64,000 bases of DNA from Phytohabitans sp052068095 (GTDB lineage Bacteria > Actinomycetota > Actinomycetes > Mycobacteriales > Micromonosporaceae), in the NCBI RefSeq assembly GCF_052068095.1, contig NZ_JBQHDG010000003.1, forward strand, positions 248,001 through 312,000, read 5' to 3'. Below the pieces are notes generated by a model that made no database searches, was not told where the DNA came from, and saw nothing but the letters and a program-made list of their open reading frames with translations. Position numbers and translations under genes: made by a program. Shown in pieces: positions 24,741 to 34,367 of the stretch (the stretch's first letter is position 1; every line of letters begins with the position of its first letter).

Positions 24741-25451
24741 ATGGCCGTAAAGCGGTTGGGGCCACTGCGCCGGTTCGTGGTGATCCTGGTCAAGTCGGTC
24801 ATGACACCGATGACCAAGCGCACGTGGACCGGCCAGGAGCACATCCCGCGTACCGGCGGTGTGATCTTGGCGCCCAACCATCTCTCCCACGCCGATCCGC
24901 TGGTGATGGCGCACTTCGTCTACGACGCGCACCGGTGGCCGCGCTTCCTGGGCAAGGCCAGCGTGTTCAAGGTGCCGGTGATCGGCAAGCTGATCCTGCG
25001 GGTGCAGCAGATCCCGGTCGAGCGGGGCAGCGTCGACGCCGCGAAGTCGCTCGAGGCGCTCGTCGCCGCGATCAAAGACGGCGGCGCCGTGATCATCTAC
25101 GCCGAGGGCACGACCACCCGCGAGCCCGACCTGTGGCCGATGCGGGGCAAGACCGGGGCGGCCCGGCTCGCGCTCGCCACCGGCGCACCGGTGATCCCGA
25201 TCGCGCAGTGGGGCGCCCAGTCGTTCTACGACACCCGCACCAAGAAGGTGCGCGTCCGGCCCCGTACGCCGATCACGATCGCGGCCGGCCCGCCGGTCGA
25301 CCTGTCCCGCTGGGCCGGCGCGGAGCCGACCCGGGCAACGCTCGACGAGATGACCGACGAGATCATGCTCCGCGTCCGCGACCTGCTCGCCGGCATCCGC
25401 GGCGAGGCGCCGCCGCCGCTGTGGGCGCCGGCGAAGGGAGAGAAGAAATGA
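24741..25451 (+). CDS. 1-acyl-sn-glycerol-3-phosphate acyltransferase family protein
   Basis: 236 residues. PlsC-type acyltransferase motifs are present: NHLSHADP (H-x4-D catalytic motif), GSVDAAKSLEAL, and YAEGTTTREPDLWPMRGKTG (EGT motif for phosphate binding). It should transfer an acyl chain to lysophosphatidate or a related acceptor at the inner face of the membrane. The stop overlaps the gpsA start (ATGA), so it is made together with the enzyme that supplies glycerol-3-phosphate. Confidence 0.92.
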   Translation: MAVKRLGPLRRFVVILVKSVMTPMTKRTWTGQEHIPRTGGVILAPNHLSHADPLVMAHFVYDAHRWPRFLGKASVFKVPVIGKLILRVQQIPVERGSVDAAKSLEALVAAIKDGGAVIIYAEGTTTREPDLWPMRGKTGAARLALATGAPVIPIAQWGAQSFYDTRTKKVRVRPRTPITIAAGPPVDLSRWAGAEPTRATLDEMTDEIMLRVRDLLAGIRGEAPPPLWAPAKGEKK

Positions 25452-26443
25452 CGGCCGCCGCCGTGCTCGGCGCGGGTTCGTGGGGCACCGCGTTCGCGAA
25501 GGTGCTCGCCGACGCCGGCACGGACGTCACGATCTGGGCCCGCCGCGAGCCGGTGGCGGCGGCGATCCGGGAGTACGGGACGAACCCCGACTACCTTCCC
25601 GCCGTGCGGCTGCCCGAGCGGGTCACCGCCACCTCCGACGCGGAGCGGGCGATCGCCGGTGCCGACCTCGTCGTGCTGGCCGTGCCGTCGCAGACGCTGC
25701 GCGGCAACCTCGCCGACTGGGCCGCGTTCCTGGCGCCCGACGCGACGCTCGTCTCGCTCATGAAGGGCGTCGAGCTGGGCACCACCAAACGGATGAGCGA
25801 GGTGATCGTGGAGACCGCCGGCGTGCCCGCCGACCGGGTCGCCGTGGTCTCCGGGCCCAACCTGGCCGCCGAGATCGCCGCCGAGCAGCCGGCCGCCACC
25901 GTCGTCGCCTGCATCGACGGAGCCCGCGCCACGTTCGTGCAGCGCGCGGTGACCACGCCCTACTTCCGGCCGTACACCAACAAGGACGTGGTCGGCTGCG
26001 AGCTGGGCGGCGCGGTGAAGAACGTGATCGCCCTCGCTTACGGCATCGCCACCGCCATGCGCCTGGGTGACAACACCAAGGCGACGCTCATCACCCGCGG
26101 GCTGGCCGAGACCGCCCGCCTCGGTGTGGCGCTGGGGGCCGACCCGCTGACGTTCGCCGGGCTGGCCGGGCTGGGTGACCTGGTGGCCACCTGCTCGTCG
26201 CCGCTGTCCCGCAACCGCACGTTCGGCGAGCACCTGGGGCGGGGCGAGACGCTCGAGCAGGCGCAGGCCGCCACCCGGCAGACGGCCGAGGGCGTGAAGA
26301 GCTGCCTCGCGATCCGCGACCTGGCCCGTACGCACAACGTGGACATGCCCATCACCGAGCAGGTCGAGGCGGTGTGCCACGAGGGCGTCGACCCGCGCAG
26401 CGCGCTCATCGCGCTGATGAGCCGGGAGACGAAGCCGGAATGA
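25448..26443 (+). CDS. gpsA: Glycerol-3-phosphate dehydrogenase [NAD(P)+]
   Basis: 331 residues. N-terminal Rossmann motif VLGAGSWGTAFAKVLADAG, substrate region SGPNLAAEIA, catalytic Lys in GGAVKNVIALAYGIA, and the C-terminal GLGDLVATCSSPLSRNRTFGE. It reduces dihydroxyacetone phosphate to make the glycerol backbone of phospholipids. Four-base overlaps on both sides (ATGA) tie it to the acyltransferase upstream and the PLP enzyme downstream. Confidence 0.97.
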   Translation: MTAAAVLGAGSWGTAFAKVLADAGTDVTIWARREPVAAAIREYGTNPDYLPAVRLPERVTATSDAERAIAGADLVVLAVPSQTLRGNLADWAAFLAPDATLVSLMKGVELGTTKRMSEVIVETAGVPADRVAVVSGPNLAAEIAAEQPAATVVACIDGARATFVQRAVTTPYFRPYTNKDVVGCELGGAVKNVIALAYGIATAMRLGDNTKATLITRGLAETARLGVALGADPLTFAGLAGLGDLVATCSSPLSRNRTFGEHLGRGETLEQAQAATRQTAEGVKSCLAIRDLARTHNVDMPITEQVEAVCHEGVDPRSALIALMSRETKPE

Positions 26444-27552
26444 GCTATGGCGACGGCACCCGCTCCGTCCACGCTGGACTGCCGGCGCCAGAGCCGGGGC
26501 AGCCGTTTCTGCCCGGTCCGGTCTTCGCCGCGCCGTACCACCTCGATCCGGCCACCGGGCCGGGCCCCAACGGGTACGGCCGGCCGGACAACCCGACCCG
26601 CCGGCACCTCGAAGCCGCGATCGGCGAGCTGGAGGGCGGCGAGGCACGGGCGTTCGCCAGCGGCCAGGCGGCCATCACGGCGGTGCTGATGACGGCTCTG
26701 CGGCCCGGTGACACGGTGCTGATGCCCGCCGACGGGTACTACGCGGTCCGCTCGTTCGCCGCCTCCACACTGGACGAGCTGGGCGTACACGTGTCCTATG
26801 TGCCCACCGCCGGCCCGTACCCGTCTTTCGAGGGCGTGCGGCTGCTGCTGCTGGAGACGCCCTCCAACCCCGGGCTCGACGTCTGCGACGTGGCGGAGCT
26901 CGCCGCGGCGGCCAGGGCGGCGGGCGCGCTCGTCGCCGTGGACAACACCACCGCCACCCCGCTCGGCCAGCGCCCGCTCGACCTGGGTGCGGACATCTCG
27001 GTCGCCTCCGGTACGAAGGCGCTGACCGGCCACTCAGACCTGCTGCTCGGCTACGTGGCCACCCGCGACGCCGGCCTGCTGGAGCGGATCACCACCTGGC
27101 GTACGCAGACCGGCGCGATCCCCGGTGCGTTCGACGCGTGGCTGGCCCACCGCTCGCTGGCCACATTGGACCTCCGCCTGGCCCGCCAGTCGGCCAACGC
27201 GGCGGGGATCGCGGTCGCGCTCGCCGCCCGGTCCGATGTAGAGCGGGTACGCTGGCCCGGCCTGCCGGACGACCCGTCCTATGTGGTCGCCGAGCGCCAG
27301 ATGCGGCGGATCCCCGGGCTCGTCTCGGTCGACCTCGGCTCGGCGGAGCGGGCGGCCGCCTTCCTGAAGGCCTCGAAGCTCGTCTTCGCCGCCACGTCCT
27401 TCGGTGGCCTGCACACCAGCGCCGACCGCCGCGCTCAGTGGGGCGACGACACCCCGCCCGGCTTTCTGCGCGTCTCCTGCGGCGTCGAGGACACCGCCGA
27501 CCTGGTGGCCGACATCACCGCCGCCCTCGACGCCGCCCACGGTGCCGCCTGA
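26440..27552 (+). CDS. Cys/Met-metabolism PLP-dependent enzyme (cystathionine gamma-lyase/synthase family)
   Basis: 370 residues of fold-type I PLP enzyme. The motif SGTKALTGHSDLLLGYV carries the PLP lysine, and YGRPDNPTRRHLEAAIGELEG is the usual substrate-binding segment. It belongs to the trans-sulphuration group; gamma-lyase, gamma-synthase or homocysteine-forming activity cannot be separated by reading. Translationally coupled to gpsA. Confidence 0.88.
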   Translation: MSYGDGTRSVHAGLPAPEPGQPFLPGPVFAAPYHLDPATGPGPNGYGRPDNPTRRHLEAAIGELEGGEARAFASGQAAITAVLMTALRPGDTVLMPADGYYAVRSFAASTLDELGVHVSYVPTAGPYPSFEGVRLLLLETPSNPGLDVCDVAELAAAARAAGALVAVDNTTATPLGQRPLDLGADISVASGTKALTGHSDLLLGYVATRDAGLLERITTWRTQTGAIPGAFDAWLAHRSLATLDLRLARQSANAAGIAVALAARSDVERVRWPGLPDDPSYVVAERQMRRIPGLVSVDLGSAERAAAFLKASKLVFAATSFGGLHTSADRRAQWGDDTPPGFLRVSCGVEDTADLVADITAALDAAHGAA

Positions 27553-27570
27553 CTGTCGCGTCAGCCAGCG

Positions 27571-28176
27571 TCAGGCGGCGCGGTCCATCGCGTCGAGCAC
27601 GTGGGTGCGCAGGTCGTCGAGGCTGACGCCGGCGTCGGTGAGCACCATCGCGGCCAACCCTTCGCCCTCGCGGAGCAGGCCGAGCAGGATGTGCTCCGGG
27701 CCGATGTGCTTGTGCTTGAGGCGCAGGGCCTCGCGCAGCGACAGCTCCAGCACCTTCTTGGCGCGCGGGGTGAAAGGGATGTGGCCCGGGCTGGCCGCCG
27801 GCTGGGGCACCGCGCGGCGGAAGAGCCCGCGCCGCTGTGGTGGGGTGCTCGGCGGCGGCTCCAGCGCGCCCTCGCCGAAGGTCTCCTCCACCTTCTCCCG
27901 GACGGCGTCGAGGTCGATGCCGATCGCCCGCAGCGCCTCCGCGTCGAGCGGGCCGAGCTGGTCGCGCCGGGGCCCGATCGCGGACTCGACGTCGGCACGC
28001 ACCTGCTCCGGGAAGACGCCCGCGTCGCGCAGGACCGTCGCGGCCATCCCGCTGCTCTCGGCGAGGAGGGCCAGCAGGATGTGCTCGGTGCCGATGTAGC
28101 GGTGGCGCAGCCCGCGCGCCTCCTCCTGGGCGCCCTTGACGACGCTCCGGGCCTGATCGGTGAACCGCTCGAACAT
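27571..28176 (-). CDS. Clp N-terminal-domain protein without ATPase (ClpC2-like)
   Basis: 201 residues. Two Clp_N repeats (MFERFTDQARSVVKGAQEEARGLRH with YIGTEHILLALLAE, and later FTPRAKKVLELSLREALRLKHKHIGPEHILLGLL) are joined by a Pro-rich linker. There is no AAA module. Proteins of this kind, such as mycobacterial ClpC2, can bind what ClpC1 binds and protect it, or act as decoys. ATG at 28176 overlaps the stop of the upstream HTH gene by one base (TGATG); GTG at 28179 is an alternative. Confidence 0.9.
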   Translation of the reverse strand: MFERFTDQARSVVKGAQEEARGLRHRYIGTEHILLALLAESSGMAATVLRDAGVFPEQVRADVESAIGPRRDQLGPLDAEALRAIGIDLDAVREKVEETFGEGALEPPPSTPPQRRGLFRRAVPQPAASPGHIPFTPRAKKVLELSLREALRLKHKHIGPEHILLGLLREGEGLAAMVLTDAGVSLDDLRTHVLDAMDRAA

Positions 28177-28412
28177 CACGCCTCCCGTCGCGTGCCCACC
28201 GGCGCCCGGCCGGCGTGCTTCTTGTGGACCGCCTGCTTGGTCACGTCGAGCGCGCCGGCGATCTCCTGCCAGGACCAGCCCTGCCGCCGCGCGTTGTCGA
28301 CCTGGAGCACCTCGAGGGTCTCCAGCAGGCGGCGAAGGGCCAGCACGGCGCGCAGGCCCACCCGGGGGTCGGCGCTGCCGGCCGCGGCGGCGAGCTCGGT
28401 TGCCTCACTCAT
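28176..28412 (-). CDS. Small HTH protein, probable autoregulator of the Clp_N operon
   Basis: 78 residues. A C-terminal helix-turn-helix (RRQGWSWQEIAGALDVTKQAVHKKH) resembles the region 4 HTH of ECF sigma factors but stands alone, after an Ala-rich helix. The gene is first in a two-gene unit with the Clp_N protein. Two 16-bp operators of the form GTCAACC-N2-GGTTGAC lie over its promoter, so self-control is likely. Leaderless ATG, 6 bp after TAGGTT. Confidence 0.82.
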   Translation of the reverse strand: MSEATELAAAAGSADPRVGLRAVLALRRLLETLEVLQVDNARRQGWSWQEIAGALDVTKQAVHKKHAGRAPVGTRREA

Positions 28413-28415
28413 GCC

Positions 28416-28458
28416 GTCAACCTACGTTGACGCGCCAGGTTTGTCAACCGCGGTTGAC
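28416..28458 (-). promoter_or_regulatory. Promoter and two operators of the HTH-Clp_N operon
   Basis: On the minus strand TTGACA (28447-28442), a 17-bp spacer and TAGGTT (28424-28419) are followed by 6 bp and the ATG. Operator 2 is the perfect palindrome GTCAACCGCGGTTGAC (28443-28458), covering the -35. Operator 1 is GTCAACCTACGTTGAC (28416-28431), covering the -10. Their centres are 27 bp apart. Confidence 0.82.
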
Positions 28459-28556
28459 GCGCGGCCTGCGCCTCGTGGCGTGCGCCTGGGTTGGCGTGCA
28501 GCAAACTCACAGCTCATGCACAGGGCGTCGTAGCGCGAACTACCTACCCTTGTCGC

Positions 28557-28823
28557 ATGAGGCGCCACCTGAAAGGCATGTTCTTCTCGATCCTGGCGGC
28601 CAAGCTCGGTCGCCTGCTCCACCGCCGTGGCCACTCCACGGCGGCCCGTTACCTGGAGCACGAGCTGCACCGCCGGGCCGGTCACGGCCACGCGCCCGGC
28701 TACGGCCATGGACACGGCCACTACGGCTATCACGGGCATTACCGCTCAAAGGGCGGATACGGCCACTACGGATACCACGGCCACTACCGCCCTAAGCGGA
28801 AGGGACGCCGCCGCTACTGGTGA
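28557..28823 (+). CDS. Small His/Gly/Tyr-rich basic protein
   Basis: 88 residues, start supported by TACCCT 6 bp before the ATG (leaderless). The first 40 residues are a basic amphipathic region (MRRHLKGMFFSILAAKLGRLLHRRGH). The second half is a His/Gly/Tyr repeat in which GHYGYHGHYR occurs twice, then a Lys/Arg tail. No family is recognised. The spacing of His suggests metal binding or condensation on nucleic acid or lipid, but this is inference only. Its 3' end overlaps the convergent phosphatase gene by 32 bp. Confidence 0.65.
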   Translation: MRRHLKGMFFSILAAKLGRLLHRRGHSTAARYLEHELHRRAGHGHAPGYGHGHGHYGYHGHYRSKGGYGHYGYHGHYRPKRKGRRRYW

Positions 28824-29391
28824 CCGTGGGGCTGCCGCTCTCCGGAGCACGCGGCCGGGGCGCCACGAGCCGTCCCGGCCAGGCGCGCTCCCGATAGCAG
28901 GCGTGCGCCGCCGCGAAGTCGAAAAGCCACTCCCGCTGGGCGTCGGTGTCGGGCACGTCGAGGCCGCGGGCGGAGGCGATCAGTCGTAGGGCGTGCGCCG
29001 GCTGGGCGCCGAGTGTGACGAGCGTCGCGCCGGCGAGCAGCGTCGCCCGGCCGATGCCCGCGAAGCAGTGGGTAACCACGAAGCGGCCGGCGCGCACGTG
29101 TGCCGCCAGCCGGATCGCCAGCTCGATCGCCGCGGGACCCGGCGCGGGCACGCCCCGGTCGGGGATCGGGAAGGGGACGAAGGCGATGCCGGCGGCCCGG
29201 GCCGCCTCCCGCTCCTGCGTGAGGGCGAGGCGGTCGGACTCTTCTGAGGTCAGGGCGGAGACCAGCACGTCGACGTCGGCCTCGACCAGCGCGGACATTT
29301 CGTCCGCCAGCCAGTCGCCACCGCGGGGGTGCGACATCGTCGCCAACCGCCCCGGTCCGTGCCACTCGATCACGTGGAGTGTCGGTCTCAT
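28792..29391 (-). CDS. Protein tyrosine/dual-specificity phosphatase-like protein
   Basis: 199 residues. The phosphatase loop HCFAGIGRA (C-x5-R) is preceded by VRAGRFVVT and an upstream general-acid candidate in PFPIPDRGVP, the layout of cysteine-based phosphatases. The start ATG follows GAGGAG. The final 40 residues are Pro/Ser-rich. The substrate is unknown. The gene is divergent from ddl. Confidence 0.85.
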   Translation of the reverse strand: MRPTLHVIEWHGPGRLATMSHPRGGDWLADEMSALVEADVDVLVSALTSEESDRLALTQEREAARAAGIAFVPFPIPDRGVPAPGPAAIELAIRLAAHVRAGRFVVTHCFAGIGRATLLAGATLVTLGAQPAHALRLIASARGLDVPDTDAQREWLFDFAAAHACYRERAWPGRLVAPRPRAPESGSPTVTSSGGVPSA

Positions 29392-29445
29392 CGACTCCTC
29401 GCTCCTTGAGCGCGAAAGCCGCCCACCCAGAGTAGGGTCACCCGC

Positions 29446-30546
<1,101 letters not shown>

Positions 30547-30808
30547 CTCAAGGCCCGACCCAAGATTCGAGCTACCGCGGCGCCCGTCGTGGTCCATGCC
30601 GTTGCTCCCGCGGCCTCACAAACGGGGCAGCTCGACAAGCTGTGGACCTTTCGCCGTCAGGTTCGCGGCTCCGTCCACAGTGCTCTTCTTCGATTGCCGA
30701 GCCGCGCCGACGCCTCGGCCAACGACCATGGGGGCGTGCAGCGGCATGGACCAGGACGGACGTCGCGGTAGCTCAAATGGGCTGCACGAAGCGCGTGGGA
30801 TCGGAGGG
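30547..30808. repeat. Intergenic repeat locus 4: inverted pair of unit A (30569-30624 and about 30720-30776)
   Basis: No gene is seen between the convergent ddl and DUF3515 genes. The outer ends are GAGCTACCGCGGCGCCCGTC and its near-complement GACGGACGTCGCGGTAGCTC. Both arms carry GGTCCATGCCG or its complement, a variant found only in this pair, which means the arms have changed together. The inner halves of both units are degraded. Confidence 0.75.
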
Positions 30809-31369
30809 CTAAGGCTTGCAGCCGGTCGGGATCTTTTCCAGCGACCGCACCGTGGCGATCACCGTGTCGGAGAAGGCCGTCGTCCACTGCCCCGGCCCGT
30901 CGTACGCCCGCGGGACGGTCACCCGCACCGGCACCTCGCGGTCCACAGTGGTCCACTCGCTGGCGTCGGGCCGCTCGACCTGGTGCCAGCAGACCCGGTT
31001 GAGCTGGAAGACCTGGTCGGTCGGCGGATAGGTCGCCTTCGGGGCACCGCAGGAGACGGTGATGGCGGGGTCGCCGTAGGCGGCGTTCTGCTCGTGGCCG
31101 GCCGTCACCGGCCGCACGCGGAGGTCACGAACGGCGGTGGGCAGCTGGGAGACCAGCGCGCGGCAGACCACGGTGGCCCGCTCGGAAAGCTTCGGGGCGT
31201 CCATCGCGACCGGCGTGGTCGCCTGGGGTCGGGGCGGCGTGGCGCTCGGCTCGGCGGCCGTGCCGTCGTCGGGTCGGGTGGCGAGGATGGCGACCAGCGC
31301 CACGACCAGGGTGATGGGCACGGCCACCGCGGTCGCCCACAGTGCCGCCTGGCGGGTGGTGCGGTCCAT
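30809..31369 (-). CDS. DUF3515-family membrane-anchored protein
   Basis: 186 residues: one N-terminal membrane helix (ALWATAVAVPITLVVALVAILAT), a short Pro/Thr-rich linker, then a compact extracytoplasmic domain with two conserved-type cysteines (VVCRALVSQLP; ITVSCGAP), a third in NRVCWHQ and a fourth near the C-terminus (TGCKP). This family sits between ddl and thiL across actinomycetes; its function is unknown. It begins directly after the Lrp-like gene ends, and the two are probably cotranscribed. Confidence 0.88.
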   Translation of the reverse strand: MDRTTRQAALWATAVAVPITLVVALVAILATRPDDGTAAEPSATPPRPQATTPVAMDAPKLSERATVVCRALVSQLPTAVRDLRVRPVTAGHEQNAAYGDPAITVSCGAPKATYPPTDQVFQLNRVCWHQVERPDASEWTTVDREVPVRVTVPRAYDGPGQWTTAFSDTVIATVRSLEKIPTGCKP

Positions 31370-31603
31370 CTATAAGTGCACCACCGAACAGGTGAGCGTA
31401 CGTGTGATGCCGGGCACCATCTGCACCTTGCTGACGATCATCTTGCCGAGCTCGTCGACGGTGTGTGCCTCGGTGAGCACCACCACGTCATACGGCCCCG
31501 TGACAGCGTCCACCCGCACGACTCCGGAGACATCCTTGATCGCCGCGGCCACGTCACGCGCCCTTCCGACCTCGGTCTGGATGAGGATGTATGCCTGGAC
31601 CAC
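31370..31603 (-). CDS. Stand-alone Lrp/AsnC ligand-binding domain protein
   Basis: 77 residues (VQAYILIQTEVGRARDVAAA ... VTGPYDVVVLTEAHTVDEL ... TCSVVHL) matching the RAM domain of Lrp/AsnC regulators without the DNA-binding half. Such single-domain proteins form rings that bind amino acids and may modulate full-length Lrp proteins. GTG at 31603 is preceded by GGAGG at good distance. Confidence 0.88.
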   Translation of the reverse strand: MVQAYILIQTEVGRARDVAAAIKDVSGVVRVDAVTGPYDVVVLTEAHTVDELGKMIVSKVQMVPGITRTLTCSVVHL

Positions 31604-31676
31604 GATCCGCCTCCTCTCCGCCGCAGCCAGCGGCTCGACCGTGAAACTACCGTACGGAGCGGAACGGGATCGTCCG

Positions 31677-32633
31677 ATGGTGCACGGGAGGTCGGAGTTG
31701 AGTGTGGCGAAGGCCGGTGAGTTCGGACTGATCGCCCGGGTCACCGCACGCCTGCCGGACGGGCCGGCCACCGTGTTGGGGCCTGGCGACGACGCGGCAG
31801 TCGTGAAGGCCGGCGACGGGCGGGTCGTCGCATCGACCGACGTGCTGGTGGAGGGGCGCCACTTCCGGCGTGACTGGTGCACGGCACAGGACGTGGGGCA
31901 CCGCGCCGCCGGCGCCAACCTCGCCGACATCGCCGCGATGGGCGCCACGCCCACCGCGCTGCTCGTCGCGCTCTGCGTCCCGCCCAACCTGGACGCCCAG
32001 TGGGCCGAGGAGCTGGCCGACGGGCTGGGGGCGGAGGCCGCCGCCGTCGGGGCCGCCGTCGTGGGCGGGGACATGTCCGGCAGCCCCACGCTGACGATCG
32101 CGGTGACCGCGCTCGGCGACCTGGAGGGCCGGGCGCCGGTCGTTCGCACGGGCGCGCGGCCGGGAGACGTGGTCGCCATGGCCGGCAGGGTCGGGTACGC
32201 GGCCGCGGGTTACACGGTGCTGTCCCGCGGCTTCCGCACACCGAAGGTGCTCGTGGACGCGTACCGGCGGCCGGAGGTGCCCTACGACGCCGGCCCGGAG
32301 GCGGCCGAGCTCGGCGCCACCGCGATGATCGACGTGTCGGACGGGCTGCTGGCCGACCTCGGCCACGTGGCCAAGGGCAGCGGGGTGGCGGTCGACCTGC
32401 GGCGCGACGCGTTCGAGGTGCCCCGCCAGATGCGCGACGCGGCGTACGCGCTGGGCGTCGACCCGTACACCTGGGTGCTCGCGGGCGGCGAGGACCACGC
32501 GCTGGTGGCCACGTTCCCGGAGAGCGTGGCGCTGCCGCCGCGGTGGCGGCTGGTGGGCGTGGTGCGGGAAGGGGCGGGTGTGACGGTGGACGGCAAGCCG
32601 TTCAAGGGCCCGACCGGCTGGCAACATTTCTGA
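31677..32633 (+). CDS. thiL: Thiamine-monophosphate kinase
   Basis: 318 residues. AIR-synthase-fold kinase with LGPGDDAAVVKAGDG, STDVLVEGRHFRRDW, the GANLADIAAMGA block, and MIDVSDGLLADLGHVA. It phosphorylates thiamine monophosphate to the active diphosphate. ATG at 31677 is given; TTG at 31698 with GGGAGG six bases upstream, or GTG at 31704, would still keep the whole conserved domain and one of these may be the true start. Confidence 0.94.
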   Translation: MVHGRSELSVAKAGEFGLIARVTARLPDGPATVLGPGDDAAVVKAGDGRVVASTDVLVEGRHFRRDWCTAQDVGHRAAGANLADIAAMGATPTALLVALCVPPNLDAQWAEELADGLGAEAAAVGAAVVGGDMSGSPTLTIAVTALGDLEGRAPVVRTGARPGDVVAMAGRVGYAAAGYTVLSRGFRTPKVLVDAYRRPEVPYDAGPEAAELGATAMIDVSDGLLADLGHVAKGSGVAVDLRRDAFEVPRQMRDAAYALGVDPYTWVLAGGEDHALVATFPESVALPPRWRLVGVVREGAGVTVDGKPFKGPTGWQHF

Positions 32634-32651
32634 CCGACTGGGGAACACGGC

Positions 32652-33218
32652 GTGGGCGGCGTGGCAAGTACGGGCATGACGACGCCGATATCCCCCGCGG
32701 CGATCGATCCTGCTGATCTCGCGGGGGTGTTCGACCGGTACGCCAGGGACCTGCTGCGCTACTGCACGCGCCGGGTGGGTGAGCAGGTCGCCGAGGACGT
32801 GGTGGCCGAGACCTTCCTCGTCGCGTACGAGCGGCGGGACCACTACGACCCCGCTCAGGGCGAGGTGCTGCCGTGGCTCTACGGCATCGCCACCAACCTG
32901 CTGCGCCGCCACCGCCGCACCGAGATCCGCGCGCTCCGGGCACTCGCCCAGGCGGACGGGGGATCGCGGGCGGCGGAGGGGCCGGCACAGCGCGCCACCG
33001 ACCGGGTGGACGCCGAGCGGACGGTGGGGCGGCTCTCGGCGGTACTCGCGAAGCTGCCCAGGCGGCAGCGCGACGTGCTGATGCTCTACGCGGTGGCCGA
33101 GTTGGAGTACGCCGAGATCGCCGCCGCCCTGGAGATACCCCTCGGATCGGTCCAGTCGGCACTGCACCGCGCCCGCGCCAAGGTGCGGGCCGCCCTCGCC
33201 GAAGGAGACGCGCGATGA
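32652..33218 (+). CDS. ECF-type RNA polymerase sigma factor
   Basis: 188 residues. Sigma region 2 (FDRYARDLLRYCTRRVGEQVAEDVVAETFLVAYERR) and region 4 (LPRRQRDVLMLYAVAELEYAEIAAALEIP ... VQSALHRARAKVRAAL) are complete. It overlaps the next gene by four bases (ATGA). GTG at 32652 is given; ATG at 32676 is an in-frame alternative. In mycobacteria a uracil-DNA glycosylase gene follows thiL; here the sigma gene pair occupies that place. Confidence 0.9.
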   Translation: MGGVASTGMTTPISPAAIDPADLAGVFDRYARDLLRYCTRRVGEQVAEDVVAETFLVAYERRDHYDPAQGEVLPWLYGIATNLLRRHRRTEIRALRALAQADGGSRAAEGPAQRATDRVDAERTVGRLSAVLAKLPRRQRDVLMLYAVAELEYAEIAAALEIPLGSVQSALHRARAKVRAALAEGDAR

Positions 33219-34252
33219 GCCGCGACGATTCAGACATCATCGCCGTGCGGGACCTCCCGCCCGGCCGGCCCGAGCCGACCGAGGAGTCGGTGAGCCGCAC
33301 CTGGCACCACATCACGGCCGCCCGCCGCCCGGCACGGACGCGTGCCACCTCGCGGATCCTCGTCCCCGCGATGGCGGCGACCCTCGTCGCGGGCCTTGTG
33401 GTGGGCGGCGTCCTGGTGATGCGTCCGGGCGGCGGCGTGTTGGAGTTCGGTGCGCCGTCCGACGACAAGACCTCCGAGCCCAACCTCGCGCCCGCGCCGC
33501 CGCAGACGGTGGCCGTGCTCCACGCCCTCGCCGAGGCCGCCACCCACGGCCCGGCCGCCGTGAAGGTGCCTCCCGGGCAGTACATCTTCGTGCGCCACGA
33601 CGGGTGGGCCGGGGCGTTCCGGGCGGCCGTCGAGGGCAACAGTGCGCCGCCGCAGGAGGGCGAGATCGAGCGGCAGATCCGCGAGATGTGGTTCGACCCG
33701 CGGGGCATGGTCACGATGTCCGTCACGGACGGCCAGGTCGACCTGGGCGCCGACCCCTCCGCCGAGCGTGGGGCCTTCGAGCGGGAGGGCCCCAGCCTGA
33801 ACTGGTCGACGCCCGAGTGGCTGGCCAGCCTGCCCACCGACCCGGAGCGGCTCCGCACCAAGCTCCGCGAACTCACCGGCGACGGCGGCGCCTGGTCGAC
33901 CGACCACGCGCTGTGGAGCACGCTGCAAGAGCTCTATCTGAGGGCTGACCTCGTGCTCGGCCCGGAGGTGCGTGCGGCGCTGCTACTGTCGTTCACCGGC
34001 CTGCGCGGCCTCACGTCCAGCGACGTGACGGTCGACGGCCGGCGGCTGGTGGCCGTGCGGCACACCGAGCGGGGCACCGGCGACGAGATCCTCTTCGACC
34101 CCGCGACAGGCCAGGCCGTGGGTCGCCGCACGGTCTCGCAGGACCCCGGCGTGACGGTCACCGCACCGGCGGACGCCCCCAAACTGGACCCGGGCGTGTT
34201 GTACCAGGCCACCTGGACCCAGAAAGTGGTCGCCGCGGTCGGCGCCCGCTGA
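33215..34252 (+). CDS. CU044_5270-family protein, probable partner of the ECF sigma factor
   Basis: 345 residues: a short cytoplasmic N-terminus with a possible sigma-binding segment (ESVSRTWHHITAA), one membrane helix at about residues 48-70, and a large extracytoplasmic domain. This domain layout behind an ECF sigma gene is that of the CU044_5270 family, which is taken to hold or signal to the sigma factor from outside. There is no zinc-binding anti-sigma motif (HxxxCxxC). Its start overlaps the sigma stop. Confidence 0.8.
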   Translation: MSRDDSDIIAVRDLPPGRPEPTEESVSRTWHHITAARRPARTRATSRILVPAMAATLVAGLVVGGVLVMRPGGGVLEFGAPSDDKTSEPNLAPAPPQTVAVLHALAEAATHGPAAVKVPPGQYIFVRHDGWAGAFRAAVEGNSAPPQEGEIERQIREMWFDPRGMVTMSVTDGQVDLGADPSAERGAFEREGPSLNWSTPEWLASLPTDPERLRTKLRELTGDGGAWSTDHALWSTLQELYLRADLVLGPEVRAALLLSFTGLRGLTSSDVTVDGRRLVAVRHTERGTGDEILFDPATGQAVGRRTVSQDPGVTVTAPADAPKLDPGVLYQATWTQKVVAAVGAR

Positions 34253-34367
34253 GCCCGACCCCCGCGGGGCCCGATTGGCTCGTCGAGCGGGGGATCGGCT
34301 ACCCTGGTCAGGTTGCCCGGACCGCATCCGTCGGCGACATCATGATCGACAATCCCAGGAGTGTTCC

